A stretch of 64,000 nt of DNA, taken from the NCBI RefSeq assembly GCF_030553075.1, contig NZ_CP130701.1, forward strand, positions 3,596,001 through 3,660,000, given 5' to 3'. The notes beneath the pieces were generated by a model, which was not told where the DNA came from, did no database searches, and was given only the letters and a program-made list of their open reading frames with translations. Made by a program: the position numbers and the translations under genes. Below are positions 58,511-64,000 of this stretch, in pieces (positions within the stretch are counted from its first letter, which is position 1; each line of letters opens with the position of its first letter). Origin of the DNA: Halomonas sp. I5-271120. Its GTDB lineage: Bacteria > Pseudomonadota > Gammaproteobacteria > Pseudomonadales > Halomonadaceae.

Positions 58511-61500
58511 ATGGCAGGACCCGAGTACACGGACGTAGAGAAGCCTTTCATCGATCAGCTAGTCGGTCAGGGTTGGAAATACATCGCCGGTTCGCTGGAT
58601 GACCCGGCAGTGACTCATCGAGAGAGCTTCGCTAAGGTCGTGATGGAGCCGATCCTGCGCCAGCGGCTCCGCGCCATCAACCTGCACCATGGAGAGCATT
58701 GGCTGGACGAAAGGCGGCTGGATCAGGCGGTATCGGCCATCACGCGCCTGCCGGCCAGCAAGGTCATGGAGGCCAACAAGCTGGCCACCGAGCTTTTGGT
58801 CGGTGGCCTGACCGTCGAGGGCCTGGAGGGCTGGGACGGTGGCCGCGGCCAGACACTGCGGTTCATCGATTGGGACACGCCGACCAACAACACCTTCACG
58901 GTGGTCAACCAGTTCAAGGTGAAGTGTCCGCCGGGCCACGACTCGGCCAAGGGCCATGTGATCCCTGACCTGGTGTTGTTCGTCAACGGCATCCCGCTGG
59001 TGGTGGTGGAGTGCAAGAGCCGCACCGTGCCGGAGGGCATACCCGAGGCGGTGGATCAGCTGCGTCGCTACCATGACCAGCGCCATCTGGATTTCGAGGT
59101 GGAAGAGCATGAGGGCGCCCCGGCTCTATTCGCGACCAGTCAGTTCCTGGTGGCCAGCAACTTCGATGAGGCCCGAGTCGGCACCATCGGCGCAGGCTTC
59201 TCCCACTACCTGAGCTGGAAAACGGTCGCCCCGAGACGGGAAGCCGAGGTGGCCATCGATCTGGGCGTGGCGGATCTCTCGGCGCAGCAGCGCCTGGTGG
59301 CCGGCATGCTCACCCAGACCCACCTGCTCGACATCGTGCGTCACTACACCCTGTTCATGAACCCAGGTGGCCAGGACATCAAGCTGGTGTGCCGCTACCC
59401 GCAGTTTCGCGGCGTGACACGCGCCATCGAACGGCTGAAGACCGGCAAGACGCGCCACGAGGACGGCGAGGCCGATCGACGCGGCGGCATCGTCTGGCAC
59501 ACGCAAGGCAGTGGCAAAAGCCTCTCCATGGTGTTCCTGGTGCGCAAGCTGCGTACCGATCCCGAACTGCGTCGCTTCAAGGTAGTGGTCATCACCGACC
59601 GCAAGGACCTCCAGGCCCAGCTGTCGGCCACCGCAGAATTGACCGGCGAAAGCGTCGAGAAGGCGAGCCACACCGCAAGCCTGAAGAAGCTGCTGGCGCG
59701 GGAAGGCCCTGGCCTGGTCTTTGGCACTATTCAGAAATACCGCGACCCAGATACCGACGAACCCGCCGGCAAGCGCGAAGAGTCAACGACAGACGAGTAT
59801 CACGGCAAGGAGCATGAACTGGACAGCGGCCGGCGCGATGCAGCAGAGCCTAGCCGCCTGGACAAGACGCCGAAGAAGCCGAGCCTGAGAGCACCCTTCG
59901 AGGTGCTCAACACCAGTGAGGACATCCTGATCCTGGTGGACGAGGCGCATCGCACCCAGGCTGGCGACCTGCACGCCAATATGCTGCGCGCCCTACCCAA
60001 CGCCGCCCGCATCGGTTTCACCGGCACGCCCATCATAATGGGTGACAAGAAACGCACCCACGACATTTTCGGCGAGTACATCGACCGCTACACCATCAAG
60101 GAAGCGGAACAGGATGGTGCCACGGTGCCGATCCTCTATGAAGGCCGCACCGCCAAGGGAGCCATCAAGGAGGGCGCCAGCCTCGATGGCCTCTTCGAGG
60201 ACCTGTTCCGCGAGCACACCAAGGACGAGCTGGAGGCCATCAGGAAGAAGTACGCCACCAAGGGGCAGATATTCGAAGCCCCTCAGCTCATCCAGGAGAA
60301 GGCCCAGGACATCCTTCGCCACTACGTCACCCACATCCTACCCAATGGTTACAAGGCGCAGCTGGTAGCCTATAGCCGCCGGGCGGCCATGCGTTACTTC
60401 GAGGCCCTCGAGTCGGCCAAGGCAGCGCTGCTCGCGGAAGCCGAGGCGCTTTCTCCGCAAGACAAGGCGCTCGATGACACTCAGCTGCTCACGCGGCCAC
60501 CGCGGATCAAGGCCGCCATTCAGGCCTGGCGCTATCGCGATGTGCTGCAGCAGCTGGAGTTCGCCGTGGTGTTCAGCAGCGGCAATAATGATGATTCTGC
60601 CTGGGCCAAGTGGAGTGATCGCGGCGCCGTCGAGAGCCATATCAAGCGCTTCAAGAAGCCGCTTACCCATGAAGACCCGCAGAAGGCCGATCCGCTGGCC
60701 TTTCTCATTGTCAAGTCGATGCTGCTCACCGGCTTCGATGCGCCCATCGAGGGCGTGATGTACCTGGATCGCTCCATCCGCGAGGCAGAGCTGCTGCAGG
60801 CCATCGCGCGCGTGAATCGCACCGGTCACGGCAAGACGCACGGCATGGTGGTGGACTACTTCGGCGTGGCCAACCACCTCAAGGAGGCGCTGGCCGCTTA
60901 CAGCGAGGAGGACATCGACGGCGCCCTGCGCAGCCTCAAGGATGAGATACCCCTGCTGCGTGACCGCCATTTGCGGGTCATCGACGTGCTGCGTAGCCAG
61001 GGGATAGATAGCCTGACTGACAGCGAAGAGGCAGTGAAGGTGCTGGCCGACGAGCGCCTGCGGGCCGAGTTCGTGGTCAAGCTCAAGGAGTTCAACCAGA
61101 CCCTAGATGACGTATTGCCCCGCCCGGAGGGACTGGAGTTCGTCAACGATGCCAAGCAGCTCGCCTACATACACGCCCTGGCCCGCAACCGCTACAAGGA
61201 TTCCCTCAACCTAGGCAAGGACACCGGCAGCAAGGTGCGCAAACTCATCGACGACTATGTGATTTCGCTGGGGATCGACCCGCGCATCCCGCCTATACAG
61301 CTCACCGATGCAGACTTCGATGAGTACATGGACCGCCAGGTGGGCGAACGGGCCAAGGCCTCCGAGATGGAGCATGCCATCCGCTCCCATGTGCGAAAGC
61401 ACCTGGACGAAGACCCGGTGAAGTACAGTCGTCTTAGTGAGCGCCTGGAAGAACTGCTCCAGCAACTCGACGGCCAGTGGGATGAACAGGTCGAAGCGCT

Positions 61501-61873
61501 CAGGGGACTAATCCAGCAACTGCGAGACGGCGCCAACGTGGGGGGCGAGGCGATCCCCGACATGCCGGCCCACGCTGAGCCCTTCTGGCGCGAGCTGGTG
61601 GCCAGCAGCGGCCTGGAGGCCGATCAAGTGGATGCCGATACCGCCAAAAAGCTACTGGAAGCAACCGAGGAGGTGGTTGGCCTAATCCAGCAGGAGATCG
61701 CCATTCCCGACTTCTGGAAGCCCTCGCATGTTGCCGACCAGGAGGCACTGAAGGGACGGCTGTTTGAAGAGCTGTTCACCAAGAACCTGGTGCCGATCAC
61801 CGAGGTGGAAGCTCTCGCGCATCGTCTCTTCGACCTGGCCCGCAGCAACCATGAGAGACTGGTGAACGCATGA
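58511..61873 (+). CDS. hsdR: Type I restriction endonuclease motor subunit
   Basis: 1120 aa. An N-terminal PD-(D/E)XK nuclease (D153...E167-C-K169) is joined to an SF2 helicase/translocase with Walker A T331-Q-G-S-G-K-S337 and D477-E-A-H480, then helicase motif VI-like ARVNRTG and a C-terminal helical assembly domain. It translocates DNA toward the bound complex and cuts non-methylated DNA. The ATG at 58511 has GGAG seven bases upstream; a longer open frame from 58283 has no support. It closes the R-M set five genes away from hsdMS and overlaps the next gene by 4 bases. Confidence 0.93.
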   Translation: MAGPEYTDVEKPFIDQLVGQGWKYIAGSLDDPAVTHRESFAKVVMEPILRQRLRAINLHHGEHWLDERRLDQAVSAITRLPASKVMEANKLATELLVGGLTVEGLEGWDGGRGQTLRFIDWDTPTNNTFTVVNQFKVKCPPGHDSAKGHVIPDLVLFVNGIPLVVVECKSRTVPEGIPEAVDQLRRYHDQRHLDFEVEEHEGAPALFATSQFLVASNFDEARVGTIGAGFSHYLSWKTVAPRREAEVAIDLGVADLSAQQRLVAGMLTQTHLLDIVRHYTLFMNPGGQDIKLVCRYPQFRGVTRAIERLKTGKTRHEDGEADRRGGIVWHTQGSGKSLSMVFLVRKLRTDPELRRFKVVVITDRKDLQAQLSATAELTGESVEKASHTASLKKLLAREGPGLVFGTIQKYRDPDTDEPAGKREESTTDEYHGKEHELDSGRRDAAEPSRLDKTPKKPSLRAPFEVLNTSEDILILVDEAHRTQAGDLHANMLRALPNAARIGFTGTPIIMGDKKRTHDIFGEYIDRYTIKEAEQDGATVPILYEGRTAKGAIKEGASLDGLFEDLFREHTKDELEAIRKKYATKGQIFEAPQLIQEKAQDILRHYVTHILPNGYKAQLVAYSRRAAMRYFEALESAKAALLAEAEALSPQDKALDDTQLLTRPPRIKAAIQAWRYRDVLQQLEFAVVFSSGNNDDSAWAKWSDRGAVESHIKRFKKPLTHEDPQKADPLAFLIVKSMLLTGFDAPIEGVMYLDRSIREAELLQAIARVNRTGHGKTHGMVVDYFGVANHLKEALAAYSEEDIDGALRSLKDEIPLLRDRHLRVIDVLRSQGIDSLTDSEEAVKVLADERLRAEFVVKLKEFNQTLDDVLPRPEGLEFVNDAKQLAYIHALARNRYKDSLNLGKDTGSKVRKLIDDYVISLGIDPRIPPIQLTDADFDEYMDRQVGERAKASEMEHAIRSHVRKHLDEDPVKYSRLSERLEELLQQLDGQWDEQVEALRGLIQQLRDGANVGGEAIPDMPAHAEPFWRELVASSGLEADQVDADTAKKLLEATEEVVGLIQQEIAIPDFWKPSHVADQEALKGRLFEELFTKNLVPITEVEALAHRLFDLARSNHERLVNA

Positions 61874-62571
61874 GCCGGCTAGTAGTGGGCGACTTGGCTT
61901 TCGAAGTCCGCGAGAGCGCCCGGCGCAAGACGCTGGAGATTACCGTGGACCGTGACGGCGAACTGATCATCGCCACCCCCAAGGGCACCGATGCGCAGCT
62001 ACTGCACGATTTTGTGGCCGAGAAACGCTACTGGATCTACCAGAAGCTGGCGCAGAAGGCCGAGAGCCAACGCCGGCTGCCGCGGAAGGAGTTCGTCAAC
62101 GGCGAAGGCTTCCTCTATCTAGGTCGCAGCTACCGACTCAAGCGGATCGCGTCAGACGATCAGGAGGCCCCACTCAAGCTGGTCGCCGGCCGCTTCCAGC
62201 TGCGCGAAGATGCACTCACCGATGCCAGAGCGCACTTCATCCGCTGGTACAGCGATCGCGCCAGCGCCTGGCTCACGGCCTGGGTGAAGGAGCACGCCCA
62301 GCGTATGGGGGTGGAACCCACCGGCGTGAAGGTGCAGGACCTCGGCTACCGCTGGGGCTCCTGTGGCAAGGGCAACCGAGTCTATTTTCACTGGAAGACC
62401 ATCCTGCTGCCACGCCATATCGCCGAGTATGTGGTCGTCCACGAGCTGGTCCACCTAATGGAGCCCCACCACACACCCGCCTTTTGGCGCCTTATGGAGC
62501 GGGCCATGTCGGACTATGAGCAGCGCAAGGCCTGGCTGGCCCGGCATGGCATCGAGGTGGAGGGAGTTTGA
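61870..62571 (+). CDS. YgjP-like (DUF45) metallopeptidase
   Basis: 233 aa. The C-terminus has WGSCGKGNRVYFHW, then H191-E-L-V-H195 and a third possible zinc ligand at H201 in the HHTPAFW segment, as in YgjP/SprT-like M48-type peptidases. The start ATG overlaps the hsdR stop (ATGA), the arrangement seen in many type I restriction loci with a DUF45 gene. The role is not established; HsdR control by proteolysis, as ClpXP does in E. coli, is one possibility. It is the last gene before the IS element. Confidence 0.85.
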   Translation: MSRLVVGDLAFEVRESARRKTLEITVDRDGELIIATPKGTDAQLLHDFVAEKRYWIYQKLAQKAESQRRLPRKEFVNGEGFLYLGRSYRLKRIASDDQEAPLKLVAGRFQLREDALTDARAHFIRWYSDRASAWLTAWVKEHAQRMGVEPTGVKVQDLGYRWGSCGKGNRVYFHWKTILLPRHIAEYVVVHELVHLMEPHHTPAFWRLMERAMSDYEQRKAWLARHGIEVEGV

Positions 62572-62636
62572 AGATCATTCACGTGCCGTGATCGGAGTCT
62601 GTCAACATAGTTGGCACATGAAATGACTTCGGCTCT

Positions 62637-63668
62637 TTAAAACCCTGCTGCCTGTGGCACCGGGTCCCTCTCGGGGTTCAGGTGCACTACCTCTGGCAGG
62701 CTGAGTTTCCGGATGTCACCCGACCAGCGCTTCGGGTGACGTTGCTTCGCCGCCTCGAAGACCTCTCGGCGCTGCGCCAAGATGCCTTTGGCCTCGCCGT
62801 TATGGCGCTGGCTCGGCGTGACGTAGCGAAGGGCGCTGTGACGGTGCTCGTGGTTGTACCACTCGGTAAATTGCTGAACCCAGTCCTGGGCCTCGGCTAG
62901 GGTGGCGAAACCGTCGGCGGGGAAGCCCGGCCGGTACTTCAGCGTCTTGAAGGCCGACTCGGCGAAGGCGTTGTCATTGCTGACCCTCGGCCGGTTGTAC
63001 GACGGGGTGATGCCCAAGTCGTAGAGCTTCTCCAGGAATGTTGCCGCCTTCATCGGACTGCCGTTATCTGAGTGCAGAATCAAGGGCTTGTGAAGATCGG
63101 TGAGGTGCTCTCGCCAGCAGGCCTTCTGGATCAGCTCAGCGGCCAGCTCACCGGTCTCCGTCTCGTAGACTTCGTGCCCAACGATCTTGCGGCTGAAGAC
63201 ATCCATGATCAGGTACAGGTACCACCAGGTGCCACGCGCGGGGCCGGGAAGCCACGAAATGTCCCAGCACCAAAGGCGGTTCGGCGCCGTGGCTTGATGC
63301 GTGGTCGGAGGGCGCTTGCGCTGTGGGGCCTGCTGGTGGCCCCGGTGATGTTGCTGGCCAACTTCATGAAGCACTCGGTACATCGTCGACTCAGAGGCCA
63401 GGTAGCAGCCCTTATCCGCTTGATCGGCCACGATGAAGGCCGGAGGGCGGCTCCGATACTCGGGGGCATTGCACAGCGCCACGATTGCCTCTCGCTCCTC
63501 GGGAGACAGCTTGTTGGCCGGCTCCGGACGGTCGGCATCGGGACGGCGATCAGCCGTCACCTCGCCCTCAGCGACCCAGCGGTAGTAGGTCCTTACGTTG
63601 ATGCCCATCACCTGACAGGCCTTGGCCAGCCGAGCACCGTCACGCTGGGCATCTTGCACCAGGGTCAC
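62637..63668 (-). CDS. IS3-family transposase OrfB
   Basis: 343 aa from a GTG at 63668. It has the rve integrase core with catalytic D in CWDISWLP, D in LILHSDNGSP and E in DNAFAESAFKTLK, plus an N-terminal helix-turn-helix segment. It most likely is made as an OrfAB fusion by -1 frameshifting, as its frame runs on upstream without a stop to the slippery site at 63737. As a stand-alone start, the GTG has no good ribosome-binding site. Confidence 0.9.
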   Translation of the reverse strand: MTLVQDAQRDGARLAKACQVMGINVRTYYRWVAEGEVTADRRPDADRPEPANKLSPEEREAIVALCNAPEYRSRPPAFIVADQADKGCYLASESTMYRVLHEVGQQHHRGHQQAPQRKRPPTTHQATAPNRLWCWDISWLPGPARGTWWYLYLIMDVFSRKIVGHEVYETETGELAAELIQKACWREHLTDLHKPLILHSDNGSPMKAATFLEKLYDLGITPSYNRPRVSNDNAFAESAFKTLKYRPGFPADGFATLAEAQDWVQQFTEWYNHEHRHSALRYVTPSQRHNGEAKGILAQRREVFEAAKQRHPKRWSGDIRKLSLPEVVHLNPERDPVPQAAGF

Positions 63669-63694
63669 GATGCGCTGGCGATCCGGGAGGCTGG

Positions 63695-64000
63695 TCAGTC
63701 GTCCTCGTCGTTGGTCGTGCCCCAGATCGCCTCTGCCTTTTTTGACAAGGCCAGCAGCGCCGCCGTCTCGGCCAGTGCCTTGTCCTTGCGGCGCAGTTCT
63801 CGCTCCAGCTTGCGGAGCCGCTTCTGCTCCTCCTTGCGGGCCTGGCGCTGTTGCTTGGCCTGCGCTGGGGCATCGCCATTGGCGTTCATGCAGGCATCCC
63901 GCCAGGCCTCCACCTGCTCGGGGTAGAGCCCGCGCTCACGGCAATAGGCGCTGAGTTCGGCCTCGTTCATCGGGGCCGTTTCCAGGACGATCTGGAACTT
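63695..64000 (-). CDS. IS3-family OrfA (5' end beyond window)
   Basis: At least 101 residues of the N-terminal helix-turn-helix protein, ending N-D-E-D-D. The segment KFQIVLETAPMNEAELSAYC (visible at the window's edge) is a typical OrfA helix-turn-helix, and a leucine-zipper-like coiled coil (EEQKRLRKLERELRRKDKAL) follows. The start lies right of the window. It contains the frameshift site near its 3' end. Confidence 0.85.
   Translation of the reverse strand, partial: KFQIVLETAPMNEAELSAYCRERGLYPEQVEAWRDACMNANGDAPAQAKQQRQARKEEQKRLRKLERELRRKDKALAETAALLALSKKAEAIWGTTNDEDD
63737..63743 (-). other. A6G programmed -1 frameshift site
   Basis: The minus strand reads A-AAA-AAG in phase with OrfA (TCA AAA AAG). 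A slip by -1 moves the ribosome directly into the OrfB frame, which is open from this point through the DDE domain. This is the standard IS3-family way to make the OrfAB transposase. Confidence 0.85.

Larger units (their letters stand above)
62600..64000 (-). mobile_element. IS3-family insertion sequence (3' part, runs past the window end)
   Basis: A DDE transposase with upstream OrfA on the minus strand. A likely terminal end, TGTCAACATAGTTGGCAC (62600-62617), lies 29 bp after the DUF45 stop and 37 bp from the orfB stop. The other end is outside the window, so the inverted repeat and target duplication cannot be checked. Confidence 0.8.

Overview
The window looks like a GC-rich, respiring gammaproteobacterium of the Halomonas/Chromohalobacter type. 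This is an inference from the protein character (DUF2909 and DUF2970 proteins around an aa3 oxidase cluster arranged as in Pseudomonas), the thrS-infC-rpmI-rplT-pheST-ihfA order, and the codon bias. No 16S gene or other species marker is present.

Region 1-15.5 kb holds housekeeping and envelope genes: thioredoxin, an MFS exporter, a 3-oxoacid CoA-transferase pair (scoAB) divergent from a LysR regulator, a membrane acyltransferase, a LysM/LytM lipoprotein, a glycosyltransferase-PAP2 phosphatase pair, an AlkB-type dioxygenase, and a YhiI-RbbA-YhhJ export/ribosome-associated ABC operon. Region 15.5-22.3 kb is a glycine module: gcvT plus an alanine/glycine:cation symporter on the minus strand, facing gcvH-gcvP on the plus strand. 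Region 22.3-26.5 kb has a LysR regulator, yfcL-ppnN, a flavodoxin and small membrane proteins. Region 26.6-33.7 kb is the translation operon thrS-infC-rpmI-rplT-pheS-pheT-ihfA. Its infC almost certainly starts at an ATC codon, and a terminator/attenuator lies before pheS. Region 34-47.9 kb carries an OmpA-type lipoprotein, a DASS carboxylate transporter, a complete aa3 cytochrome c oxidase and heme A assembly cluster (coxB-coxA-ctaG-coxC-SURF1-SCO-like-ctaA-ctaB), and lrgAB.

A tRNA-Pro(GGG) at 48.1 kb marks the left edge of an accessory island (48.2-62.6 kb), followed at once by an IS3-family element that runs off the window. The island is a type I restriction-modification locus (hsdM, hsdS ... 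hsdR) with five genes between hsdS and hsdR. These are a DUF262/HNH GmrSD-like protein, a short stand-alone FtsZ/tubulin-type GTPase domain, a PD-(D/E)XK nuclease translationally overlapped with it, a second PD-(D/E)XK-type protein, and a Fic AMPylase. A YgjP/DUF45 metallopeptidase is coupled to hsdR. The FtsZ-like GTPase plus nuclease pair is the best candidate here for an undescribed system.

A second theme is the many short tandem repeats (9-17 nt units, 2-5 copies) in intergenic DNA and at gene 3' ends (ihfA, coxA, SURF1). Large open frames antisense to scoAB, thrS, pheST, gcvP and coxA are codon-bias shadows and are not annotated.
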